From positions 558,001 through 622,000 of the forward strand of contig JAKZZE010000018.1 in the NCBI GenBank assembly GCA_024220505.1: 64,000 nt of DNA, in the 5' to 3' direction. Of this stretch, positions 54,205 through 64,000 are shown piece by piece (the stretch's first letter is position 1; every line of letters begins with the position of its first letter). The translations under genes were made by a program, and so were the position numbers. Under the pieces are notes generated by a model. The model searched no databases and was not told the origin of the DNA. It saw nothing but the letters and a program-made list of their open reading frames with translations. The stretch comes from Rhizopus arrhizus (lineage: Eukaryota > Mucoromycota > Mucoromycetes > Mucorales > Rhizopodaceae).

Positions 54205-55606
54205 ATGAGCAACTTACCTGATGAAGATGAAGAATTTTTGTATGGAGATGCCGAAATGGAAACTTCGGATAGTAATCGCCAGATCGGCGCTAAAAATGGT
54301 ATTCAAAATTCTTGCTCTTTTCTCTTTTAGCGCGAGGCTAATCCCTTTCGTAGAGGAAGACGAACTTTACGACTTGTATGGTGACGATGAGACTAAAGAG
54401 TAAGGCATTTCACATTAAAAGATATATTTAATTGAAAGAGTACTAATTTATTGTTACATTAGAAATGACCAGTAAAAGTATTTCCCAGATAATTTGAATA
54501 CTGCGAAACTCATGCTCTCATTTTTTACAGAAAAGATGAATCACCCGAAAAAAGCCCAGAGAATCAAGAAGATAAGCAGATGGAAGAAGTAGAAACCGAA
54601 CCACAGATTGCCGATGGAAAGCAAGAAGAGGAAAATGAAAGTGACAGTGACGATGTAAGCGGCTGTGTTCTGTTTAATTGAAGTCATTTAATATTTTTGT
54701 CTTTAGGACCTTGAAATCATATTGGAACCTGAAGAGGAAAACCAAACTGAAGCAGATACTGAGCAAGCCCAAGTGTATATAAATTAAAGATACTACTATT
54801 ATTCAAAATTATCCTAAATATGCATCTACATAGAGAGCCAACAACTACAAACGAAGCCAAAGAAGCACTTGTAAATATTAAGCCAGGTCAACAAGCAAAA
54901 TCCTCAACTACACCAGCAGCAAACACATTTTCAAATGCAAACCAATCCAGCAAAGTAGCACAAGGAGGAATTAACCTTGAAGGTGTGGGTGAATACAATG
55001 GCCAGCCTATTACAGAAGTGAATCTTGATGATTTTGAGGATAAACCTTGGAGAAAACCTGGTGCCGATATCACAGATTATTTTAATTATGGATTCAATGA
55101 AGTTACATGGAGAGCATATTGTGCTAAGCAGAAATTGTTGAGAGAAAATAAAAAGGTAAGAAGAAGAAGACGCTTATATACAGATTAAGAAGACTTATTT
55201 TTCTTATTAGCTTATGGGTGATATGAATATGGCAGACATGAATATGGGAGATTTGATGAATATGGGAGATTTAATGTCAATGGGAGATGTTATGTCTATG
55301 GGTATGATGATGCCGCCTAATATGATTGATGGGGCCATGCCACTGGCTATGAATGGTATGCCTAATCCTATGATGGGCTTACCTATGGGCATGTCCGCAC
55401 CTCCACCTACAGGAGGCTCATCAACACATCAAAATACAAATAACCCCATGCCACGGCCCAACCGAAATAATCCAATGAATAATATGAGAAGTAGCACAAG
55501 AGACATGTCCATGCCAAGACACAGCAGTAGCAGTAGCAGTAATAACCGACACTCTGACAGCAGGGAACGACGTAAGCGATCTTATGACGTCTACCGTCGT
55601 GATTAA
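54205..55606 (+). CDS. FIP1: Pre-mRNA polyadenylation factor FIP1
   Basis: A subunit of the cleavage and polyadenylation factor that tethers poly(A) polymerase. About six exons. The N-terminus is acidic with [12 protein letters not shown] and, after intron 1 (donor near 54299, acceptor TTTCGTAG), [11 protein letters not shown] long Glu/Asp region ends [13 protein letters not shown]. The Fip1 signature is intact: [20 protein letters not shown] then [17 protein letters not shown]. The last exon is unusual: a run of MGD(M/L)xxMG repeats (about 55213-55320) followed by Pro/Asn-rich and an Arg/Ser-rich tail ending [11 protein letters not shown]. It converges on exportin-1 with 108 bp between stops. 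Confidence 0.88.
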
Positions 55607-55714
55607 ATAAAATTTGTGAAGTTCGACTTCCAAATAAAAAATGAATGCATTAGTAAAGCACATATACACATATAGCTTTATAAAATGTGCCCAACGAAAG
55701 AAAGACACATATTT

Positions 55715-58700
55715 TTATTGTAAATTTCCTAGAAGCTCTAATTCAGCTTCTCTTTCTTCTTGTGCTCTCTGTTGTCCAACAGAAGCTTCATCAACTTCCC
55801 TAATATCGACTAGGAAATCTTGGATATCTTCTTGGAATCTTTCCAAATCATCGCTGTAATCAAACATTCCCATAACCAAGACTTCTATTTGATCTTTTTG
55901 AAGCATTGGAAATGCGTTGGTAAGGATATTTAATATGTACTGTTGAAGAAACTCCATGTTTGACATCAATGGATTTGATACTTGCTCAGGGATAAAAATA
56001 CGAGTGTATATTTCACCTTCTTGAATCATCTTTAACATTCTAGCAAGAATTTGGCTTTGGTATTCAAATCCTAAAAAAAATCTGTAAGAAGGCAAAAGAA
56101 ACTTTTATCATTACTTGCCATTTCTACAATCTGGGTCTACTAATATCTCAAGCATATCCGTCAAGATTCGTACATAATAAGTCTCAAAAAATTGACTCGA
56201 AATATCATCGTCTTCCTCAACAATCTCTTCCAGTATATTTAAACATGTTTGTAATGATATATGAGATATTTCTGTTTGTACATGTTTAGTCCCCCAAAGG
56301 ATACTATTAATAACGTACTGAACTAATTCAGGCGTGCGAAATAAATCTACTCATATACATATATATATACTCTTTAGCTAATAATCATCATTTAAAAAAA
56401 TATACCTTGAAAGTATTTTTGCACTATTGTTCGTAACAATATATAGAATTGTTCTCTTATTTCAGGAAATTCTGAGAAGTTTTGACTGATCATTGGCAAA
56501 GTATGTACGAATTCAATTTGAATTGTTTCGTTTAGAATATTCGACCACACTGTAATTATCGGATTCTGCGTAATCAGTTATTAGCATTGAGGTTGATTCT
56601 TTAGTATTTGAAATGATCTTACCTCTATTTTTTCAAATATTGCTGTTAATAACGATAATACACGCGGTTCTCTTTGATTAGCCTCTTGAGAATAGTCTAT
56701 CAAGATGATTTGCAATAATGTTTGAATTTCGGGTATGTTCACTTCCATTTTAATTTGCAAAATCAAAGTTTCCAACAGTTCTAAAATTAATTGTTTGACA
56801 TGTTTGCATAGAGTACCATTACTAAAACTGTTTGTAACTTTGTAACATTGAATCATAAATGGTGTTATTTGAATAAATTGATGAGAATATGCAATACCAA
56901 TGGCTTTACATACAGCAATATTAACTTTTAAATACTGAATCACTTTTTTCAGGGAAAAGACGCTATTCTCCATAGTGTATGAAGTCATCTTTTTAAATAA
57001 TTACACTAGTCAATCGAAACACTTTTAAATACAAAAGAGTATCACTTACCGCTTTGTTCTGCTTGTCCAACAAGTTGTTTAGACACTGTTGTTGCAGACT
57101 TAAAGGGGAAACTATGGATATCATGTTGGCAGCAGCTTCATACACCATACACACCTAATAGAAATAAAAAGAAATGTTACATCAAGTTTGGTGAAATCAG
57201 AATAATGATATTACCTGATGAGAGTTTAATTCTTTGGTGATAACTTCAATATCCTTTAATAATATATCTAATAAAAACATGTTCCCTTCTGGTTGTTTAC
57301 AAATTCCCCGAGAGATCTTTAATAGTGTATCACACGCCATATTCTTTATATCATCATTCGGTTCATGCATATATGAGAGTATTTTCTGTAGAACAAATTT
57401 CATAAAGTCTTCCTGAAATAAAAGAAAACGCGTATATTGACCAGAGATGTACAAAATACAAGAGGTAATAGCCCAGTCATCACCATTATTATATTGTGAT
57501 AACTGTATGTAATCTTGCACAACTACTCCTATAAAATCATTCTCTTGTTCTGTCTCCATAGTATCAGAAAGTGCACCAATAGCCCATGAGGTTTTAAACA
57601 ACATATCATGAAAATGTGCGTTGCTGAAAGACGCGCGGATTTGTGACAATTTTTCATGAATTGTTGCTCGTATAAGATAAGGCTCTCTTTTGGCTACTGT
57701 CTGCAAAATGCACTGCATTGTGTCATAGAGGGCTGCAGTGTCACTTTGCTTAATAAACTCTCGGGTTATTTCACCATCTTCATTCTCTATCAAAAGAATA
57801 TCATTGGGCATAACCATGTTCTCAATCATGAGAACTGCCAATTGCTGCTCAATTTCCTTATAGCTTTCATCTTTTTTCAAAAAGACCTCCCAATACTCGG
57901 CACAGAGTTTGAATAAATCGTTATCGGGAACCCGGGATATAGCTAACAAACAAAGCAATGCTTGTCTAGGGTTATCAATGCATTCTTTATAACATGTAAG
58001 CATGTTTATCAAGAACGTGGCAGTCTCCTTGATCAGTATAATATCTCGTTCATTACTATTGGTATTTATAGCTGTTATTGCTTTGTTAATTTCTGGAAGT
58101 GTCATATTATATATCGCGACTACGGTTTCGTTGAGAAGCTTGTTATTTGATCCAATAATTCCATTCAGACATTGTAAAGCCAATAATTGATATGATGGCT
58201 TATATAGCTTGTCCTGCAATAAAATTAAAAATTCCTTTTGTGTCGCATATTCAGAAGGCATCCAGTTTGCTACACTTTGTAACACTTGCATTGCTGCTGT
58301 CGATAATGATTCATCGTTTGTTGAAATCAATACTTTTTTGCACAGTTCAAATATCATTCCAAATTCATTTTTTAACTGCTCTTTTAGTCGCTTTGTCTTT
58401 ACTTGCGTCAAAAAGGTACTTGAATAATCAAATACTTCTTCGCTACGGTTTAAGCTTAATTAATTTGGACATCGTTTACAACTAAGGACTTGAGATGAAC
58501 CTTAACAGTTTAATTATCCTCAGATTGTTTTTGCATAAATTGATGTTTGTGAAACTTGAGTTAACTATCTCTTCAATAAATGTTGGCCAATACTTTGGCC
58601 ATTCTTTTTTTACTATTTGTATTAGCACAACATTCAGCTTTCCCAAAAGTAAATCTTGAACAGCAATAGCATTTTCGTTTGACGAAATATGAATAACTAA

Positions 58701-59036
58701 GTTGGCAATATAATTTCGTAAAGCAAATCTTTGTTCTTTGGGTAACGTGTTCCATCGAACTTTAACGAATTCTTCAAATATGTTGAGCGCTATAAACTTT
58801 AGTTGTCGTAAGTAACTATGCTTTTCTTTTCTTTTCTTTTTTTCTTTTTGTTTGTTATCTACCTTTGTCTGTAGATACGACGACTGCTCAAGTATTTGAT
58901 CTACTACTTGCCATGAATTAAGGTCATGCTGAAAATTGGTTAACGTTTTTTGAGCTGCCTGCATTTCAGCATGGCTTCCTTCATAAAACTCTTTGACTGT
59001 TCTATCAAACTCTGATACATTAAAAGTAGCGCTCAT
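55715..59036 (-). CDS. XPO1: Exportin-1 / CRM1, divergent copy
   Basis: A nuclear export receptor for leucine-rich NES cargo. About nine exons, starting 59036-58863 (MSATFNVSEFDRTVKEF) and joined to FIALNIFEEFVKVRW. Family blocks include LNVVLIQIVKKEWPKYWPTF, SEEVFDYSS, QVKTKRLKEQLKNEF, NEDGEITREFIKQSD, SWAIGALSDTMETEQE, ISGQYTRFL, FMHEPNDD-like YMHEPNDDIKNMACDT and, near the end, EFLQQYILNILTNAFPMLQK and FLVDIREVDE. HEAT repeats cover the whole length. Similarity to yeast and human CRM1 looks low for a protein usually strongly conserved, and the NES-groove Cys is replaced by Ser (codon 57497-57499). It may be a second, diverged paralogue. The C-terminus lacks the usual acidic stretch length. 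Confidence 0.85.
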
Positions 59037-59145
59037 TGCAGTAATGAAACAAGAGACAACAAATGGTTTTGTGGCTTAAATAATGTAAAAGCTGAGAATT
59101 GACATACCTGGGTTAATTTTTGTGTTGATTTTAGTCTGTTCCTAA

Positions 59146-59419
59146 ATGCCAGGAGAAGAAGGAAAAAAGTTTACCTTGAATAAGCATAGCGAGGCACCTA
59201 GTACAAAGCCTGAACAACATCGCTGTAATGCTCATTTGGAAGATTTACTTGAAGGATTATCAAAGTGGCCGATGGATGTGTCAAAGCCATTTAGTGTTTT
59301 CTTGCAATGTTTAAGATCGCAGCCAGGTAAGCTAAAAAAAAAAAAATAGAAAAAGAGGAATCCAATGTAACAAAAGTCTTTTAGGTCAAGAACCTGCACG
59401 ATACAAGCCAAGCTCATAA
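59146..59419 (+). CDS. Small conserved-looking 71-aa protein
   Basis: Two exons (59146-59326, 59385-59419) with a 58-bp GT-AG intron. The protein is soluble and basic: MPGEEGKKFTLNKHSEAPST, then HRCNAHLEDLLEGLSKWPMD, PFSVFLQCLRSQPG and a short QEPARYKPSS tail. The regular hydrophobic spacing (LEDLLEGL...FSVFLQCL) and clean splicing argue for a real gene. It is divergent from exportin-1, sharing a promoter of about 110 bp. Family not recognised. Confidence 0.55.
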
Positions 59420-60467
59420 TCGCTTATATTTTTTGTACATAGCTCAAAAGTATGCACATTTAGAGATTATCCATACAATAAACATTAATTTATGCAAGAT
59501 ATTTTGATACAAACGAGATATAGCTAGTTCTAGTATACTAGAATGATTTGCTTTGTAAACATGGCTCACAAGAAGTCCATATACATTATAAATCGGTCAC
59601 ATAAAGGGTTATTTTTAATTTTTTCGTATTAACTCATAAAACATTCTCACTAGAGGACGCTTGATAAGTATTTTGCTTCTATAGTCTAATAATATGCTCT
59701 TTGATGCTAGGCTTATCGCTTGATAGGCTACCAAAAAGTAGTCGTTTTCGTAACATATGCTCGGAATTACATTAAAAGAATTGAAGTAGTAAATATTAAT
59801 TTCCTTGACTGGTTGATGAAATATGATCCTTACCTGTTATCACGGTTCTTTTTCATAGTCCTGTTTTGGTCACTAATGTATTGTCTGACCACACTCCTAA
59901 ATATATATTTAATACTGCTCTCTCGAAAGAGTAATAACTAGATTTTATCCCAAGTTTCCGTGATGCTTTATAGTTAAGGAATCTAAGAAAACAGAAAAAT
60001 GGCTGCATATAAATGAACTTAGTAGGAAAAGCGGTTTATTTAAATAGTTTGACAGCAGAAATCTACATTATTATGATCAAACAATCGACTTATTAATTTA
60101 TAGTTATAAACTAGATATGTGCAATACAATCTTCAACTTTTATGTGCCAAGAGAAATCTAGCATTATTGTAAAATAACTGTGTGTTTGAAAATCTTGAAG
60201 TGCATGAAGTTTTGCTATTTTTTAAATTGCTATCAATGACATATTGCTCTATGAAAAATCATAATACAATTCAATAATGTTACATTATTTGTAAAAAAAA
60301 ACTAAAAGTTGTATTAAAAAAGTAAAACACACATAATTGAGCTCAAAAAACATTGACCTTAACTTTCTCTCGTAGTGCTAATGCTTACAATAATACAAAG
60401 TACACACATATAAAGTTGGTAGTTTATAAAAACAGATTTGTTGGATTTTTATTAAAGCGTAGGGTGA
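59420..60467. other. Intergenic interval of about 1 kb
   Basis: AT-rich sequence. A 73-codon frame with hydrophobic residues (59720-59941) has no recognisable motif. It includes the 3' flank of RPN10. Confidence 0.4.
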
Positions 60468-61701
60468 TTACTTCTTTTCATTTTTCTTTTTGTCCATGTC
60501 TTCCAATGCTTTTTGAATACGTTCATCGTTTTTATCAACACCTGGTAAAGAACCAAGAACTGCTGACATCATTTCCTCATCTTCATTATTTTCATTTCCT
60601 TCTGCCATTGACATTTCCATAGCTCTCTTGAGTGCATCCTCTTCACTCAAATCTTCCATTGTTTCATCCTCGTCCTGGACAGCACGATCATTCATTGACA
60701 TGGCTAATGCTGCCTGGAGTTCTGCATCTTCATCATTTCCGTGTGAGTCTATCGCCATAGAGGATTCGCCTGCCTTTGCATTATCTTCACTGCTTCCACT
60801 ACCCACATTCTTTGCTGCCTCTGCTTCTTGACGTGCCTTTTCTTCTTCAAGTGAAATACGCAATGCCTATTGCAAAATGGAAGTAAGTAAATAATTTAGA
60901 TCTGAACAAAAGGAATATACCAAAGCGAGTTCGGGATCAAGGCTAGGATCGACACCAAACTCAAAGTCTCCTCCACCGCTACCTCCAAAGTTTCCAGCTC
61001 CTTCTTCACCGTGAATGATGGGAGTAGAAATAAGCATATCACTCAAGATGTGAGGTCCAGGAGGGATAGTAACAAGGTGGCTGTTATCGTTGTTATTGAC
61101 GTTGTTAATAAATGCTTCTAATCTCGAAGTGTTTTCAGCTTCTTCACCAAAATTAATAATATCTACTGCAACATTGTTCTTTTTGAGTTTCTTGGCTAGT
61201 TTTACCAGTGTTTTTTCGTCAGTTTCAAGAGGGCTTGCAACAAACACAATAATTCTTTGATGCTGATTTCTATTCTGTCTATGTTTTAACGCAAGCTATT
61301 ATTTTGCAATAATTAACACAGAAACGTTCAAGAATATGAATGTGTAAATGTATTTACCTGAGCAATTTGAATACTTGTTAAAAAGTTAGATTTTCCTCCT
61401 GCTTTAATTCCATGCAAAGCACTAAGAATTTTACCAACATCCGTCGTTAAAGTCACTAAAACCTCGGGCCCTTTTCCAGCTGTTGTCATTAAACCAACAG
61501 TGTTTTCAGGATTTGATTGCGTTTTAGATGAAAAGATTAGATTAACAGCTTCGTTTTGAGCTACTAATCGAGTGGGAGAGTAATCTCCATTTCGCATCCA
61601 TTCGGAATTATCAACACTATTCAATAAATTTAGTTACTGTGACATGTTTTATATTGTACTCTATAATATATTTACACAACCATAGAAGCTTCCATCACCA
61701 T
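60468..61701 (-). CDS. RPN10: 26S proteasome ubiquitin receptor RPN10 (PSMD4)
   Basis: Binds polyubiquitin and stabilises base-lid contact in the proteasome. Four exons: 61701-61676, 61616-61358, 61295-60921 and 60866-60468, coding for 352 aa. The VWA domain starts [20 protein letters not shown], with [52 protein letters not shown] and [12 protein letters not shown]. Three ubiquitin-interacting motifs are visible: [28 protein letters not shown] and [16 protein letters not shown]. The Lys-rich end is typical. The first exon is only 26 nt and is needed to supply the conserved start. Confidence 0.93.
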
Positions 61702-61965
61702 TTTTGTCTTTTAAATGCTTTTTAATATTTTGAAGGAAAAAGTACACATTAGGATAAACGCGTTCCATTAAATTTCTGTCAGTTACGCAATCCGACAGAT
61801 TTACATCATCAAAAGACGCTGACGTACTCTATTGATTAAACATCCGATACCTATGGCGGAAAATGAAGTATAGGATGCGTCTTTCTGTACGATTAAATTT
61901 TTATTTTTATTATTATTATCATTATTATTTCGCAATAACCCATGTGAGCACATAATAATATGAAT

Positions 61966-62469
61966 ATTGGATTGCCCGGGTCAGATCAAAGGGAAGTATA
62001 AAAGAAACTAAAAACCTTTTGCTAGTCAAAAGGGAAAAAAGAAAAAGAAGGGGAGAGGAAAAAGAAAATGTATCCAAATACTAGATCAATTATTGCATAT
62101 CCAAGCTACCAACTTGGTACCATGAGGGGGAGATTCAGGAGGGAGTTTACCATGATGCATATAGTCGAGTTCGAATAAGATTTGGCAGATAGCAGGCCAT
62201 CGAACGGTCCAAGCAGAATTTGTAGAGTTCGCATTAGGAGACATGAGTTTCTTGCTTTTGTTGGGTAGTTGATTCAACAGAAACGACAGAGGATCGACTT
62301 CAGTACGAGGCATTTGTAAACGGCGGTGCATATGTAGACATTCTGTGGCATGGGAACGAGTGAGCATGACATTGGGATGGTAGATACACGGCTGTGGTAT
62401 ACCACCAGGTAACCAACCAAGGCACCAGCGTATGACTCGGCTGCGTTCAGAATAGGTCATCGGTACCAC
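61966..62469 (-). mobile_element. LINE 3' fragment
   Basis: The minus strand reads SRVIRWCLGWLPGGIPQPC, RSHATECLHMHRRLQMP, DPLSFLLNQLPNKSKK, TVRWPAICQILFELDYMHH and ends at 62086. This is the C-terminal region of a LINE protein shared with 48056-48480. The 3' UTR has a GATCTGACCCGGGCAATCC end near 61966. Confidence 0.68.
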
Positions 62470-62815
62470 AACAGCTCACTATGTTAAATTTATCAATGAA
62501 CTTTTGGATGTTATGGATGGGGATATTACTATGAAGGGATATTATCTTGTAATGAACAATGCTTCTATTCATAAGTCCATTCCAATGCAAAAAAGATCGA
62601 GAGCCGTGGGTATAAGGTGATGTATCTTCCTTCATATTCTCCGGAGCTTAATCTTATTGAGCAATTTTGATATCTTGTTAAGCACAAGCTTAAAAAAGAA
62701 AAACCCTTGCAGAATGAAACTTTAACCACTAGGATAGGTGATGCTTGTAATGAGATTCTTATAAGCGATTTGACAGGCTTTGTTAGCCATTCTAAGAATC
62801 AAATAGCATATTAAT
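62470..62815 (+). pseudogene. Mariner transposase 3' fragment
   Basis: Encodes GTTAHYVKFINELLDVM, MKGYYLVMNNASIHKS (second catalytic Asp replaced by Asn), VMYLPSYSPELNLIEQF, then a stop and YLVKHKLKKEKPLQ, TLTTRIGDACNEI. It matches the layout of the intact transposase at 21330-22712 but carries a frameshift and a stop. It abuts the LINE fragment. Confidence 0.8.
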
Positions 62816-64000
62816 ATTTTACTGTTCTTCAGTTGCAATGCTTTCATCGTTATCTGTCATTTTTTTGTTACAGTGCTTCCACATAGCCAAAGATGACAAA
62901 TAAAATAAAAACGTAAGCGATAAATAAACTTGAACAGAAATGACAAATGAGCTTACACAAAAGCAACAAATTGAATTAGTCCAAAGCGACAACCTGGAAA
63001 AACAGTTACGATATTATGTAACAAAAAACCTGCCAATTTGAGCAATCAATTTCCGACAAAATTTTGGAATAGAAATTTTTTTTCTTATCGTGACGTATTC
63101 ACTAAATTATTACGAAATCTTTTCCTTTTTCTTTTTCTTTCTCTTTTAAAATACTACAACAGGTATATCATTAATTAGACTCATATTCCCTCTCATCTTC
63201 TGTTTTCAATCTTTTTATTTGCTCATTATTGTTTGGAGTCTTTTCTCTCCCTTCTTTGTATAAGCAAGTAAAGTATAAGATTGAAAGCAGGTGTGGCACG
63301 CTCTGTTATGATCCATACGAGGATAGTCAACCGACCACGATATTGCTGGGTAAGGAGCTTCCAGCGAGACACGCAGAGTTGTTGTCTTTTTGTGTTTAAT
63401 GGGGATTCGTTTGCTTTCCCATTTTTCAGATTAGAACACGTGCTTAAGATGAGAATTTATCGTTTAAACTGCTTACTAACTTTTTGAATACTATTTTTTG
63501 ACTGTCGTTTTTGTTCTCTCATTTGAGGGAGAAGAGATAGGGATATCTTCAAGCAATTACTATAACGATTTTAGTACCAGACCTTTTATAAAACGTCAAT
63601 AAATATTCCGCTTATTGAACTCTTCCTAATAAATGGCTGTTTTATTACTATTCTGCATTAATATTTAAACTATGGCCCATCTTTAAGAGTCTGTTCATTA
63701 GCTTCGTGATGGTTCTTAAAAGCATACATGATTCTGATTATTCCATTCTACATAGATCCATCGAACAACAAAATCAGTTTTATTTATTACGTCGTAGTTA
63801 CTAAGTGACGAAGAAGGTTATGCTGTAGAAGTAGCAGAGCTAGAAGGCGCTATGGAAAGGCGTATCCTAGAAGTATCCGTTACTGGGATATAACCAGTAG
63901 CTTTTTTGTTTTTGTTTTTTCAAGTAAAATCTTTATATTTCTGCACTTTTCATTTTCTTGATGACCGCCAAGCCTTCATTCCTCTATATCCAAAGATATC
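62816..64000. other. Right-end interval, no firm gene
   Basis: A pyrimidine-rich leader (63120-63260) precedes a short frame (MIHTRIVNRPRYCW at about 63310, followed by a GTAAG donor-like site), which may be the start of a gene. I could not follow it. Nothing else is supported to the edge. Confidence 0.3.

Noticed and set aside
61700..61850. Minus-strand coding-like stretch upstream of RPN10
   Set aside because: It overlaps the RPN10 start in another frame; more likely leader sequence.
1..64000. tRNA, rRNA, CRISPR arrays and phage-like systems
   Set aside because: No cloverleaf-type A/B boxes, rRNA segments or regularly spaced repeats were found by eye; the window is eukaryotic.

Overview
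The window is nuclear DNA from a filamentous fungus, most likely a member of Mucoromycota and probably Mucorales. It is AT-rich and has many canonical GT-AG introns of about 44-65 bp, CT-rich promoters and short intergenic gaps. The gene content fits: eEF3, chitin deacetylase, a CRH-type chitin transglycosylase, a Lag1 ceramide synthase and, in the repeats, a DIRS-type tyrosine-recombinase retrotransposon. The species assignment is an inference. No tRNA, rRNA, CRISPR array or bacterial-style operon was seen.

Layout. 0.2-16.9 kb is gene-dense. It carries a two-TM hypothetical protein, RRN3 (Pol I initiation), a Cys-rich CYSTM-type mini-protein, a short hypothetical, isopentenyl phosphate kinase overlapping tail-to-tail with EMC2, a PAS kinase, a PP2A B'' subunit, glutamate-cysteine ligase and ceramide synthase. 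17.4-20.3 kb encodes cell-surface products: a GPI-type chitin deacetylase and a Thr-rich secreted protein. 21.1-27.3 kb is a mobile-element nest: an intact mariner-like transposon (21142-22894) whose right end is immediately followed by a structurally complete DIRS-type element (22894-27255). Joining the outer flanks suggests that the DIRS inserted at the mariner end, splitting its TA target duplication. 27.3-28.8 kb holds an orphan 3' exon and an unrecognised spliced gene.

29.6-41.9 kb is housekeeping: SAICAR synthetase, intronless eEF3, the GPI inositol deacylase PGAP1/Bst1, ribosomal protein eS1 with 4-nt and 16-nt coding exons, and the Hsp90 co-chaperone p23. 41.9-44.6 kb is a second, decayed mariner with long near-identical inverted repeats, next to a LINE 3' remnant. 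44.8-51.0 kb contains an NHP10-like HMG protein, a CRH-type GH16 enzyme, LINE and zinc-motif relics and a secreted acid phosphatase. 52.7-61.7 kb contains an EEF1AKMT4-like methyltransferase, FIP1, a divergent exportin-1 with Ser at the leptomycin-B cysteine, a 71-aa small protein and proteasome subunit RPN10. 62-64 kb is LINE and mariner debris.

The genes do not form one pathway. Recurrent themes are the cell surface and secretory pathway (EMC2, PGAP1, LAG1, chitin deacetylase, CRH, GPI-like proteins) and gene expression (RRN3, eEF3, eS1, FIP1, XPO1, NHP10). Exon junctions given below were read by eye. For the genes where I summed all exons, the total is an intact reading frame.
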